From contig JAIRVH010000223.1 of assembly GCA_031253985.1 (NCBI GenBank), positions 1 through 64,000 on the forward strand: 64,000 nucleotides of DNA, in the 5' to 3' direction. Positions 44,233 through 53,262 of this stretch are shown one piece after another. The DNA is from Sphingobacterium sp. (GTDB lineage Bacteria; Bacteroidota; Bacteroidia; Sphingobacteriales; Sphingobacteriaceae). Both the position numbers and the translations under genes were made by a program. The stretch's first letter is position 1. Each line of letters begins with the position of its first letter. The notes under the pieces were generated by a model that did not search any database, was not told where the DNA came from, and saw nothing but the letters and a program-made list of their open reading frames with translations.

Positions 44233-45255
44233 ATGGACCATAACAATTTAGCGGAACTGGAACAGCAGCTACTTGCGCCATCATTAGATCTCATTGAAGA
44301 TATAAAAAAGATAGAAGGGGATATACTTTTCTTAGGTATTGGCGGAAAAATGGGACCGAGCATGGCTAAATTGGCCATCAGAGCCATTCAGGCAGCGGGA
44401 ATTGACAAAAAGGTCATCGGTGTTTCGCGTTTTTCCACCAAAGAACTTCAACAGGAACTGGAGGACCTAGGCATCACGACAATCGCCTGCGACCTGCTGA
44501 ATGAAGAAGAACTCAAAAAGATCCCTCAGGTTCCAAATGTCATTTACCTCGCAGGCCATAAATTTGGCACCACAGGCAACGAAGATTTTACCTGGGCGAT
44601 GAACACCTATCTTCCCGGAATGGTCGCTTCTCATTTTGAAAATTCCAACATCGTGGCTTTTTCATCGGGCAACGTACTACCTTTCGTTCCGATAAGCAAT
44701 GCTGGCGTTTCTGAAGAAAGAAGCCCAGAGCCTATCGGTGAATACGCACAGTCCTGCCTGGGACGGGAGCGCATATTCGAGTATTTTTCGAAGAAAAACG
44801 GTACACCTACCCTGATCTACCGATTGAATTATGCGGTGGATTTTCGATACGGCGTGCTCGTAGAAATTGCCAAATCCGTCAAAGGCCAGCTGCCGATAGA
44901 CCTAACCACTGAAAATGTCAACGTCATCTGGCAGGGAGACGCCAACGAAATCGCCTTAAGATCGCTGCTGCACTGCCAATCTCCGGCCAAAATATTGAAT
45001 GTCACAGGCCCAGAAATTCTCTCCATCCGATGGATAGCCGAGCGTTTTGCCGAACATTTCAACACAAGGCCAATATTTATCAATGAACCGGCAGGCACAG
45101 CTTTGCTAAACAACGCTTCTGAATGTCATCGATTGTTTGGTTATCCAAAGACAACAATACGGGAAGCCATAGACATTACAGCCAAATGGCTGACCCAGGG
45201 GGGCGAGTTATGGAACAAGGACACGCATTTTCAAGAAAGAAAAGGAAAATTCTAA
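44233..45255 (+). CDS. NAD-dependent epimerase/dehydratase-like protein
   Basis: This 340-residue protein has an extended-SDR Rossmann start, ILFLGIGGKMGPSMAKLAIRA near residues 30-50, and segments such as VIYLAGHKFGTTG and AFSSGNVLPF. The expected YxxxK pair is not intact: the candidate reads GEYAQSCLGRER, with cysteine where lysine is usual. It may use another residue or catalyse something other than hydride transfer. Its stop overlaps the ATG of the next gene (TAATG), so the two are translationally coupled. Confidence 0.78.
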   Translation: MDHNNLAELEQQLLAPSLDLIEDIKKIEGDILFLGIGGKMGPSMAKLAIRAIQAAGIDKKVIGVSRFSTKELQQELEDLGITTIACDLLNEEELKKIPQVPNVIYLAGHKFGTTGNEDFTWAMNTYLPGMVASHFENSNIVAFSSGNVLPFVPISNAGVSEERSPEPIGEYAQSCLGRERIFEYFSKKNGTPTLIYRLNYAVDFRYGVLVEIAKSVKGQLPIDLTTENVNVIWQGDANEIALRSLLHCQSPAKILNVTGPEILSIRWIAERFAEHFNTRPIFINEPAGTALLNNASECHRLFGYPKTTIREAIDITAKWLTQGGELWNKDTHFQERKGKF

Positions 45256-46316
45256 TGAGAACTTTAGACAACACATTACAGCAATTGCTTTGGGAAGGGA
45301 CAGTAATTCCAGCACACCCGCTCGCATTAAATGAAGATCGCAGCATTGATGAGACACATCAACGTCTCCTGACCCAATACTATATGGCCAGCGGAGCCGG
45401 TGGAATTGCTGTCGCGGTACATTCAACCCAGTTTGAAATTCGCGATCCGGAGATCAACCTTTTTGAAACGGTATTGAAATGGGCAAGTGAAGAAGTTGAA
45501 AAAGCTGCACTCCAGCGGCCATTTATTAAAATTGCGGGCATCTGCGGCGTTACAGCCCAAGCTATCCAGGAAGCAGAAACTGCTCTTAAATACGGTTATG
45601 ATATCGGACTTTTGAGTATGGGCGGCCTGCAGAGCTGGACAGAACAGGCGATATTAGATCGTGTCCGCGCAGTTGCAGCTATTATTCCTGTGTTTGGTTT
45701 CTATCTTCAGCCCGCTGTCGGTGGCCGTATTTTCTCCTATTCTTTCTGGCGCCAGTTTGCTGAAATTGAAAACGTCGTAGCGATCAAGTGTGCATCCTTC
45801 AACCGCTACCAGACACTGGATGTGATGCGTGCTGTAGCCAGCTCCAGCCGGAGGGACCAGATCGCTATGTATACTGGCAACGATGATAACATTGTCAATG
45901 ATCTAATGACCACCTATAATTTTCAGGTAGGCAAAGAAAACGTTTCCATAGATTTCAAAGGTGGGCTATTGGGCCACTGGGCTGTATGGACAACGAAGGC
46001 CGTAGAACTGCTTCACGAAATAAAAACATATAAAAAACAGCCCGACAACCTTGCTGCCAGCCGTCTTTTGAGCAAGGCAATTGCTGTAACAGACAGCAAT
46101 GCGGCCTTTTTTGATCCCGCGAATGCATTCCACGGATGCATACCCGGATTACATGAAGTACTCTGCAGACAAGGGCTGATGAAAGGCACCTGGTGTCTCA
46201 ATCCGGAAGAAAACTTATCCATTGGACAAAAGGAAGAAATTGATCGCGTATATAGCGATTACCCCGACTTAAACGATGATGAATTTGTCAAAGATTTCCT
46301 AAAATCGAGATCCTGA
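45255..46316 (+). CDS. dihydrodipicolinate synthase/KDG aldolase family protein
   Basis: This 353-residue protein begins at the ATG at 45255 that overlaps the previous stop; the longer frame upstream has no family similarity. It reads as a class I aldolase-like TIM barrel of the DapA/N-acetylneuraminate lyase/2-keto-3-deoxy acid aldolase superfamily. The Schiff-base lysine is in VVAIKCASFNRYQT near residue 176. The start LLWEGTVIPAHPLALNEDRSID is typical. It probably splits a 2-keto-3-deoxy acid to pyruvate and an aldehyde, closing the pathway of the dehydratase encoded at 27784. A terminator follows. Confidence 0.83.
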   Translation: MRTLDNTLQQLLWEGTVIPAHPLALNEDRSIDETHQRLLTQYYMASGAGGIAVAVHSTQFEIRDPEINLFETVLKWASEEVEKAALQRPFIKIAGICGVTAQAIQEAETALKYGYDIGLLSMGGLQSWTEQAILDRVRAVAAIIPVFGFYLQPAVGGRIFSYSFWRQFAEIENVVAIKCASFNRYQTLDVMRAVASSSRRDQIAMYTGNDDNIVNDLMTTYNFQVGKENVSIDFKGGLLGHWAVWTTKAVELLHEIKTYKKQPDNLAASRLLSKAIAVTDSNAAFFDPANAFHGCIPGLHEVLCRQGLMKGTWCLNPEENLSIGQKEEIDRVYSDYPDLNDDEFVKDFLKSRS

Positions 46317-46336
46317 TCCGTCTCTCCCGTTCATCG

Positions 46337-46388
46337 GGTCCCATCGCCCGCCTAATTTTGGCTACGGGGCGATGGGACCTTTCTTTTT
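46337..46388 (+). terminator. intrinsic terminator after the DHDPS-family gene
   Basis: Arms GGTCCCATCGCCC (46337-46349) and GGGCGATGGGACC (46367-46379) are perfect complements of 13 bases and are followed by TTTCTTTTT. Confidence 0.85.
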
Positions 46389-46461
46389 GCTCCAATTTAT
46401 ATTTTACGAATCAATGACTGACCGGGAGGAATCGTGCGCATAACAAAAGGTTTGATTTTTA

Positions 46462-46469
46462 TAACTTTG
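46462..46469 (+). promoter_or_regulatory. -7 box directly before the AraC gene
   Basis: TAACTTTG fits TAnnTTTG and ends only five bases before the ATG at 46474, so the message may be leaderless or nearly so. No well-spaced -33 element was found. Confidence 0.4.
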
Positions 46470-46473
46470 CGTC

Positions 46474-47382
46474 ATGACAACTTCTGAAAATATTATCGAT
46501 TTCTATCAACGGGTATTTCGAGACTCCAATTACCCCATTGGCTCCTCGCCCGAGCAGATTTCTCATTTTAATATATTTTCCCGTGAGCACTGTCCCCTAA
46601 AATCGCCGTATAACCGAAAAGATTATTTCAAGATATCACTGATGATCGGTCAGGGCCAGCTGCACTATGGCGATCAATGGATTCCCATCGACCGTCCCGC
46701 ACTTGTATTTTCCAGTCCACTCGTTCCGTATTCCTGGGAAACAGACAATCCGGATCAGAAGGGATGGTTCTGCCTTTTTACGCAAAAGTTCATTCAGGAA
46801 GACAAACATTATAATCATAATATCCTCGAAAGTCATTTTTTCAACCCGAGCGGCAGCCCGGTGTATTTCTTAACGAAAGAACAGGTCCATCTTTTCGACC
46901 GCATTTTTCGGCGTATGGAGACCGAGCTCCACTCCGATTTTGTCTACAAGTATGAAATTATCCGAAATCAATTACAGTTACTGGTTTTAGAAACATTAAA
47001 ATTAGTGCCAAATCAGGGCATATCACCCTACCAAAATGCAAACCAGCGCATTTCTCATCTTTTTTTAGAACTGTTGGAGCGCCAGTTCCCGATTGATACC
47101 GAAAATTTACTCCGCTTCAAGAATGCGACGGATTATGCACAACAGCTCAACATCCATGTCAATTCCTTAAACAGGGCTCTGAAGCAAAATACAGGAAAAA
47201 CAACGCAAGAACTGATCGCACTGCGCATCACACAGGAGGCGAAGGCCCTGTTGCAGCATAGCAGTTGGAATATCAATGAAATCGCTTATGCCCTGGGTTT
47301 TGAAGAACCCGCAAACTTCAGTAATTATTTCAAAAAGCATGCAGGTGTACCACCTTTAGCTTTCCGCAACAGACCTGTTTGA
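46474..47382 (+). CDS. AraC-family transcriptional regulator
   Basis: This 302-residue regulator has an N-terminal sensor half (about residues 20-170, including LMIGQGQLHYGDQWIPIDRPALVFSSP in two parts) and a C-terminal double helix-turn-helix (YAQQLNIHVNSLNRALKQNTGKTTQELIALRI and INEIAYALGFEEPANFSNYFKKHAG). It precedes a Bcr/CflA-type exporter gene on the same strand, which is its likely target. Confidence 0.9.
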   Translation: MTTSENIIDFYQRVFRDSNYPIGSSPEQISHFNIFSREHCPLKSPYNRKDYFKISLMIGQGQLHYGDQWIPIDRPALVFSSPLVPYSWETDNPDQKGWFCLFTQKFIQEDKHYNHNILESHFFNPSGSPVYFLTKEQVHLFDRIFRRMETELHSDFVYKYEIIRNQLQLLVLETLKLVPNQGISPYQNANQRISHLFLELLERQFPIDTENLLRFKNATDYAQQLNIHVNSLNRALKQNTGKTTQELIALRITQEAKALLQHSSWNINEIAYALGFEEPANFSNYFKKHAGVPPLAFRNRPV

Positions 47383-47569
47383 TTTTCACAATAATTTGTT
47401 TGAATTGTATATCTTTCGAAACAGGCAATGAAGCTACTTTTGTCGACATCATATTTACATGACGAAAGAGAAAAAGCCGTTTAGGCGAATAAAACATCTC
47501 CCGTCACAATGGGCGGTCGTTGACAGCCTGAACGTCTATGGAGACGCGTAATTAAAAAAAATATAGAGG
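47383..47569 (+). promoter_or_regulatory. control region of the Bcr/CflA exporter gene
   Basis: A TACTTTTG box at 47435-47442 fits the -7 consensus, without a well-spaced -33 element. A small inverted repeat, CGTCT (47533-47537) and AGACG (47542-47546), lies just before the start at 47570. Confidence 0.35.
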
Positions 47570-48763
47570 ATGGAAAAAAACACTAAACCGCAGCAATCTT
47601 TTATCCCGACGATACTTGCATTTGCACTTGTTCCGATTACGGGGCTTGCCACTGATATCTACCTCCCCTCGATGCCACAAATGGCACAGGAACTTGGCTT
47701 AAATGAAAGTAAGATCCAGTTAACACTTTCGCTTTTTCTAATCAGCTATGGTGTTGCCCAGTTCTTCACAGGAGCATTGGTGGATGCCTGGGGACGATAT
47801 CGCATCAACCTGATCTCGCTTTTCCTTTTCGTTGTCAGCTTCTGGATCACAGCAAGCACGCAGGATATCTGGGTTATTTACCTCATGCGGATACTTCAGG
47901 GAATCTTATCGGCATTTGTGGTCATCTCCAAAAGAGCCTATTTCGTGGATGTCTATGAAGGTGAACAGCGTAAGCACTACCTCAGTATTATGACCATCGT
48001 CTGGTCCATCGGGCCAATTGTTGCTCCTTTTATTGGCGGTTATCTCCAGACTCAATTTGGTTGGCGTTCTAACTTTATGGTCTTGGCGGTTTACAGTGCT
48101 GTACTGTTCGTGCTTGAACTTATCTTTTCCAGCGAAACGATCAAACAGAAAAAACCGCTCCATATGAACTACCTGATCGGGGAATTTAAAATGATGCTAA
48201 AAAGCAATGATTTTACGTTTGGCATTTTCATGTGCGGTATCTCTTATGGTCTTGTGATGTTCTATAATCTCAGCGGTCCATTTTTTATTGAACATCAACT
48301 CGGATACAGTGCGATCACAACGGGCTATACCTCGCTTATTATGGGCTTAGCGTGGATGTGTGGTGGTTTTATTGGCAAAGCGCTGATCAAGAAAGCATTG
48401 ATACCCAAATTGAGAATTGCCAACTTTATTCAAATTCTGCTGATCGTATGTATGCTTATTGTATCGCTCTATCAGGCGAATTTATATACGTTAACTTTCT
48501 TTGCTTTCGCTGTCCACTGTACTGCGGGATTTGTCTTTAATAATTATTTCAGCTATTGCCTGGGTAGATTTCCCCTATCGGCCGGTATCGCTGGCGGATT
48601 GGTCGGCGGAATTACCTACCTGCTGACATCTTCACTGAGCTATATCACTGTAAGCCTGGTAAACCCTTCTTCCCAGTTTCAAATTGGATTAGGATATGGG
48701 ATATTTGCCCTATTAGGATTAATCACTTTGTATGTTATTAATAAGCTGGTCAAAAGCATATAA
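47570..48763 (+). CDS. Bcr/CflA-type MFS multidrug efflux transporter
   Basis: This 397-residue protein has about 12 hydrophobic segments. ITGLATDIYLPSMPQMAQEL at the start and the first-loop motif VDAWGRYRI mark the Bcr/CflA drug:proton antiporter branch of the MFS. It probably exports an antibiotic-like or toxic compound from the cytoplasm. It follows an AraC regulator gene after 187 bases. Confidence 0.9.
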   Translation: MEKNTKPQQSFIPTILAFALVPITGLATDIYLPSMPQMAQELGLNESKIQLTLSLFLISYGVAQFFTGALVDAWGRYRINLISLFLFVVSFWITASTQDIWVIYLMRILQGILSAFVVISKRAYFVDVYEGEQRKHYLSIMTIVWSIGPIVAPFIGGYLQTQFGWRSNFMVLAVYSAVLFVLELIFSSETIKQKKPLHMNYLIGEFKMMLKSNDFTFGIFMCGISYGLVMFYNLSGPFFIEHQLGYSAITTGYTSLIMGLAWMCGGFIGKALIKKALIPKLRIANFIQILLIVCMLIVSLYQANLYTLTFFAFAVHCTAGFVFNNYFSYCLGRFPLSAGIAGGLVGGITYLLTSSLSYITVSLVNPSSQFQIGLGYGIFALLGLITLYVINKLVKSI

Positions 48764-48802
48764 CCTATGACCAAATCTTTCAAACAGGAAAGCAGCAATC
48801 AG

Positions 48803-48822
48803 TTGTAGCTATCGAGCTACAA
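48803..48822. repeat. inverted repeat with AGCTACAA arms, copy 2
   Basis: TTGTAGCT (48803-48810) and AGCTACAA (48815-48822) enclose four bases, the same arms and loop length as at 4718-4739. Both copies lie 60-80 bases before a small RNA-like unit. Confidence 0.6.
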
Positions 48823-48870
48823 AATCGATGATAAAAAGTGAATTATTTTTTAAATAGTATTTAAAACAAC

Positions 48871-48878
48871 TACATTTG
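48871..48878 (+). promoter_or_regulatory. -7 box of small RNA unit 2
   Basis: TACATTTG matches TAnnTTTG and lies exactly as far from the conserved unit as in copy 1. At the expected -33 place only TTTT is found (48847-48850), so this promoter may be weaker or need an activator. Confidence 0.55.
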
Positions 48879-48881
48879 TAC

Positions 48882-48950
48882 CATCATAATTTAGGTTTAT
48901 AATTGGTTATTGAAGGTTTTCATTCTCCCCGTTTGAAAACCTTTTTTTTT
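48882..48950 (+). ncRNA. putative small RNA, copy 2
   Basis: It is identical to copy 1 at 66 of 67 aligned bases and ends in the same hairpin (48913-48921 with 48935-48943) and a run of T to 48950. The sequence upstream of the unit is different except for the -7 box and the more distant inverted repeat. The next gene downstream is on the opposite strand, so this copy cannot be a leader for a nearby plus-strand gene. That favours an independent small RNA. Confidence 0.65.
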
Positions 48951-49024
48951 GACCAGAAAAAACTCCGTTCTGCTTTCATGGCTGCTGAAGCTTACCAAAT
49001 CACCAAGCCTCTTGCTTATTTTTC

Positions 49025-52000
49025 TTAATTGCTGCTTTCTTTGATACCAAATTTTTCTACATAGGTGCGTGGACTCTCTTTATAGAATTTCTTGAATGTT
49101 TTGCTAAAATACTTTGGATCGTTAAATCCGACCTGATAAGCGACCTCGCTGATGCTCGAACCCGTATCGTTCACCAAAATATAGGCAGCCTTCTTCAGAC
49201 GTACCATATTTATAAATTCAATCAGGTTCAGTCCAGTCTGCTGCTTAATCTTGCGATACAACACCGAGCGGCTTACACCAATCGCTTTTGTGAGATCCTG
49301 CACACCAAAATCTTCGCAGCCTAGATTTTCCTCCACAATCTTCAGTACCTGATCCAGGAAACGGGTTCTTTCGGGCAAGTCGGCCCCCTGGGCACCGAGC
49401 AGATAATCCTGCACAAATTTCTCTTCCAATCGTTTCCGTGTCTGGATGATGTTTGAAATTTTTTGAATCAGGTGCGGCATACTAAAGGGTTTCGTAATAT
49501 AGTCATCCGTACCAATTTCAAATGCCTCTGTAATATAAGGATCAGCTGTCCGCGCCGTCAAAAGAATCACAGGAATATGATTCGAACTGCTGTCACTTTT
49601 AATCCGCTGCAGTAACGTGATTCCGTCACAGTTAGGCATGGTGACATCCGAGATGATAATATCGGGCTGCCGCGCCTGTACCAGTCCCAGGGCTTCATTC
49701 CCATCATTAGCCTCTAGAACAATGTATTTCTTTCTTAAATTTTCACATAGAAAACACCGGAGCTCCACATTGTCCTCGGCAACAAGTATGACAGGTTTGT
49801 CTTCATCGGCAACAGGACTCTCCACTGCTGTTTCTCTACATTCAGCATTCGAAATAAGAGCGTTTGCTGGTTCTGTATTTACAGCCACGGCAGTAGCGTC
49901 TAGGGCCAATAGATCTTCGATCACCATATCCCGTTGCGGCAGACTGATCCGAAATACCGTATTGAAGTCGGCCGGATCATGTGCCATATTACTTTCAACA
50001 GTGAGTGTTCCACCGTGTAAATTGATAATTGAACGGGAAAGCGCCAAACCTATCCCACCACTGGTTGCCGAAAGTCCTTTTGCATTGGCTTGATAAAACT
50101 GTTCAAATACAAAAGGTATATCTTTTGCCGGAATCCCACGCCCGGAATCCCACACGGAAACAAGCAATCTCTCCAATTCTCCTGCCCCTTCCACAGCAAC
50201 CTGTATCATTATTTTGCCACCATTGTCTGTGAATTTAAAAGCGTTATAGATCAAATTGACAAGAACTTTTTCAAATTGTTCGGGATCTAAACCCGCCACA
50301 TAATCATCGCTTACCTTATTGTCAAGAAAGAACTGAATATTATTTTTCTCAGCAATAAAGTGGAAATTCGAGCGAATGTTTTCCAGATACGTAGCAACGT
50401 GAACCTTCTGGCAAAACAATTTCATCTTGCCGCCTTCATGTTTTCTGAAATCAAGCAACTGGTTGACCAGATTCATCAACCGATCTGCATTTCGCGTTGC
50501 ATAACCTAGATGCTCCTGAGCGTAGGCTGAAAGCGAGTGATCGCCCTTCAATTGATTTAAGGGACCAATTATGAGTGAGAGTGGCGTACGGAATTCATGG
50601 GAAATATTGGTAAAGAAATTCAGTTTCGCTTCATGAAGCTCCTCTTGTTTTTCAGCATCCAGCTGCTGAATCAAAAGATCTCTTTTCAATTTATTCCGAC
50701 CATGGAAAAAGCGGACAACCAAAAAGACAGCCCCTGCAAAAAGAAGAAAATAGCAGCTATAGGCCCACCAGGTTTTCCAGGGGGCAGGCCGTACTTTAAT
50801 CTTTAAAACTGTTGCTTTTTCATTCCAAACCCCATCGTTATTGGTACCCTTCACCCAAAGCTCGTAAGTGCCCGGATCTAAATTGGTATAGGTCGCAACA
50901 GGATTGCTCACATAATTCCATTCCTGGTCGAAGCCCTTGAGGTAATAAGCATACTGATTTTTCTCAGGATGGACATAATTCAACACACTGAATTCCAGGC
51001 TAAAAACATTCTGATTGTGATCAAGCACCAATTCATCCATCAGGGATATATCTTTTTGGATAACACCATCAAGGCCGGGGCGGACCGTTTTATTGAACAG
51101 CTTCAAATCAGTAAATCGAATGGGCGGAATATAATTATTGACACTTAAACTGTCCGGATTAAAAAGCGTAAATCCCGAAAAACTTCCAAAAGCAAGTTTT
51201 CCGTCCCGCAACATCGCAGCTGCATTCTGTATATATTCATTACCGGGCAGCCCGTCGATTTTGGTATAGGTACGTACATTGCCAGACTGGGGATCGAAAC
51301 AGGAGATACCGGTATTTGTACTCAGCCACAATTTATTTTTTAGATCACTCAGAATAGCAAACACGTTGTTGATCGGTAATCCATTCCGCTCATTATACCT
51401 TTTGAACGCTTTCTTTTCGGGGAGATAGCGATTTAACCCGCCCATATAAGTACCGATCCAAATTTGTCCTTTTCGATCCTCATGGATGCTCACGATATCA
51501 TTTCCGCTAATGGAAAGCGAATCTTTCTTGTCATTTAGAAAGGAAACAAATTTATCGGTCCCTGCTAATTTAAGATTCAATCCATTTGAAGTACCGATCC
51601 ATAGGTTACCCTTTGAATCCTCCAATAATGCCCGCACCATATTCGAGCTTAATTGCTTCTTTGCAACATCAAATGTCTGAAAAGATCCTGTTTTTTGATT
51701 TTTACGGAGCACCTGTAACCCGCCACCAAAAGTACCTATCCACATGTCACCATGACGATCCTCCAGGATGGCATAAACATTATTATTCGCCAGCCCATTG
51801 CTATTATTAGGGTCAAAGCGAAAATGTTCGTATCCCTGCTGCCCCTTCCGTCTTAAATTCAACCCACCATCATAGGTCCCTACCCATAGATTCCCTTCCC
51901 TATCCAGACAGATAGACTTCACGTTATTGTGGCTTAAGCCATTCAGGTTATTTTTATCGTGACGTTCACTAAAAAACGAATTCGTACGCCGATTAAAATA

Positions 52001-53200
52001 ATTCAGTCCTCCACCCTCAGTTCCAATCACAAGTTCGCCCATCGCGTTTTCAACAAAGGCACTGACCACATTGTAACTTAAACCATTCCGTTTAGACTGA
52101 TGGGTAAAATTTTGAAAATTAGGTATATCCTTATCATAGATATTGACACCGCCAAAATAAGTTCCAATCCAAACAGATCCCCGCTTGTCCTGAAATATTG
52201 GACGAATGGAATTATTACTTAAGCTATTGGGATTTCCATCGTCGGCCTGAATAAAAAGCAATTTTCCATTTTGATAGACATATAGACCATTGAATGTTCC
52301 GATCCAGATCTTTCCGTCATCCGTTTTCTTTAAAGACCGTACATCCTGGCTGGCTAAACCGGTATGATTGCTATCTTCTGTTAACGAGGATATTTGGCCT
52401 GTATTCTCATTGATAATCCGGATGCCATTATATTTCGTTCCTACCCAAAATACACCTGGACTAACTTCCAGTACAGATTGAAACCGTTGATTAACTTTAT
52501 TATCGGCCGATTTTTCCTTAAAATAGGTCCGTAAAACCTTTAAGCTATTTCCATCTTTCGATGCGGCCTGCATCAATACAATGGCATCATCTGTACAAAA
52601 CCAAAGCCGCTTTCTTCGATCCTCATAAATAGTCCGAAAGTTACGATAGTATTCTTTTCCCTGGCTTCTTTCCACGGTGATCTCATTGAAGACCAATTCA
52701 GCTTCGAGGTGCCTTCCCTCCTTGATTTTATACAGGCCTATATTTGTCGCAATCCAGATCTTTCCGTTGGAGTCCTGAAAAATCTGATGCACATTGACAT
52801 CCATTTTTCCACTGCTGCTTTCCACTGTAGGCAGCGGAATGCGGGTAAAATTATCTGACTCACGATTATATAAATTCAGGCCAGTCATGGTGCCTATCCA
52901 AAGCCGCCTTTTGTTATCTTCCGTAATCGCCTGAATAAAGTTGTGCTCCAGGGAAAGACTATCCTGCGGATTGCTTCGATAGATTGTAAACTTTCGGGCG
53001 TCATATTTATTTAAGCCGTCGCGGGTACCGATCCACATAAAACCCAAATGATCTTGGGCTATGGCGAAAACACTGCCCTGAGACAGACCTTCGTTGACGT
53101 CCAAATGTAAAAAACGGTAGTTTTTTTCCTGTGCATGCAAAACGGAAAGCAAGGCTATCGCACAGCAAAAACAGCGCATAAAAAGACGTACTGGCATCAT
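49025..53200 (-). CDS. hybrid two-component system regulator (HTCS)
   Basis: This 1391-residue protein joins sensor and regulator in one chain. It has an exported N terminus, about 14 two-component propeller repeats (WIGTRDGLNKYD, WIGTFGGGLQVL and so on, about residues 30-690), a Y_Y_Y domain (about 700-790) and one membrane helix. A histidine kinase core (His868 in NISHEFRTPLSLIIG), an ATPase domain, a receiver domain (Asp1185 in IIISDVTMPNCDG) and a C-terminal AraC-type DNA-binding domain follow. HTCS proteins sense oligosaccharide in the periplasm and switch on the neighbouring locus. It is 62 bases behind the GH88-type gene and so belongs to the locus 53263-64000. Confidence 0.95.
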   Translation of the reverse strand: MMPVRLFMRCFCCAIALLSVLHAQEKNYRFLHLDVNEGLSQGSVFAIAQDHLGFMWIGTRDGLNKYDARKFTIYRSNPQDSLSLEHNFIQAITEDNKRRLWIGTMTGLNLYNRESDNFTRIPLPTVESSSGKMDVNVHQIFQDSNGKIWIATNIGLYKIKEGRHLEAELVFNEITVERSQGKEYYRNFRTIYEDRRKRLWFCTDDAIVLMQAASKDGNSLKVLRTYFKEKSADNKVNQRFQSVLEVSPGVFWVGTKYNGIRIINENTGQISSLTEDSNHTGLASQDVRSLKKTDDGKIWIGTFNGLYVYQNGKLLFIQADDGNPNSLSNNSIRPIFQDKRGSVWIGTYFGGVNIYDKDIPNFQNFTHQSKRNGLSYNVVSAFVENAMGELVIGTEGGGLNYFNRRTNSFFSERHDKNNLNGLSHNNVKSICLDREGNLWVGTYDGGLNLRRKGQQGYEHFRFDPNNSNGLANNNVYAILEDRHGDMWIGTFGGGLQVLRKNQKTGSFQTFDVAKKQLSSNMVRALLEDSKGNLWIGTSNGLNLKLAGTDKFVSFLNDKKDSLSISGNDIVSIHEDRKGQIWIGTYMGGLNRYLPEKKAFKRYNERNGLPINNVFAILSDLKNKLWLSTNTGISCFDPQSGNVRTYTKIDGLPGNEYIQNAAAMLRDGKLAFGSFSGFTLFNPDSLSVNNYIPPIRFTDLKLFNKTVRPGLDGVIQKDISLMDELVLDHNQNVFSLEFSVLNYVHPEKNQYAYYLKGFDQEWNYVSNPVATYTNLDPGTYELWVKGTNNDGVWNEKATVLKIKVRPAPWKTWWAYSCYFLLFAGAVFLVVRFFHGRNKLKRDLLIQQLDAEKQEELHEAKLNFFTNISHEFRTPLSLIIGPLNQLKGDHSLSAYAQEHLGYATRNADRLMNLVNQLLDFRKHEGGKMKLFCQKVHVATYLENIRSNFHFIAEKNNIQFFLDNKVSDDYVAGLDPEQFEKVLVNLIYNAFKFTDNGGKIMIQVAVEGAGELERLLVSVWDSGRGIPAKDIPFVFEQFYQANAKGLSATSGGIGLALSRSIINLHGGTLTVESNMAHDPADFNTVFRISLPQRDMVIEDLLALDATAVAVNTEPANALISNAECRETAVESPVADEDKPVILVAEDNVELRCFLCENLRKKYIVLEANDGNEALGLVQARQPDIIISDVTMPNCDGITLLQRIKSDSSSNHIPVILLTARTADPYITEAFEIGTDDYITKPFSMPHLIQKISNIIQTRKRLEEKFVQDYLLGAQGADLPERTRFLDQVLKIVEENLGCEDFGVQDLTKAIGVSRSVLYRKIKQQTGLNLIEFINMVRLKKAAYILVNDTGSSISEVAYQVGFNDPKYFSKTFKKFYKESPRTYVEKFGIKESSN

Positions 53201-53262
53201 AAGGTATATAATTGAAATGGAAGATAAAAGTAATCATTCCATTTAATAAACACGAAGAGGAA

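Noticed and set aside
45123..45254. Upstream extension of the DHDPS-family frame
   Set aside because: The extra 44 residues overlap the epimerase gene and do not resemble the family. The TAATG overlap at 45253-45257 is a normal coupled start.
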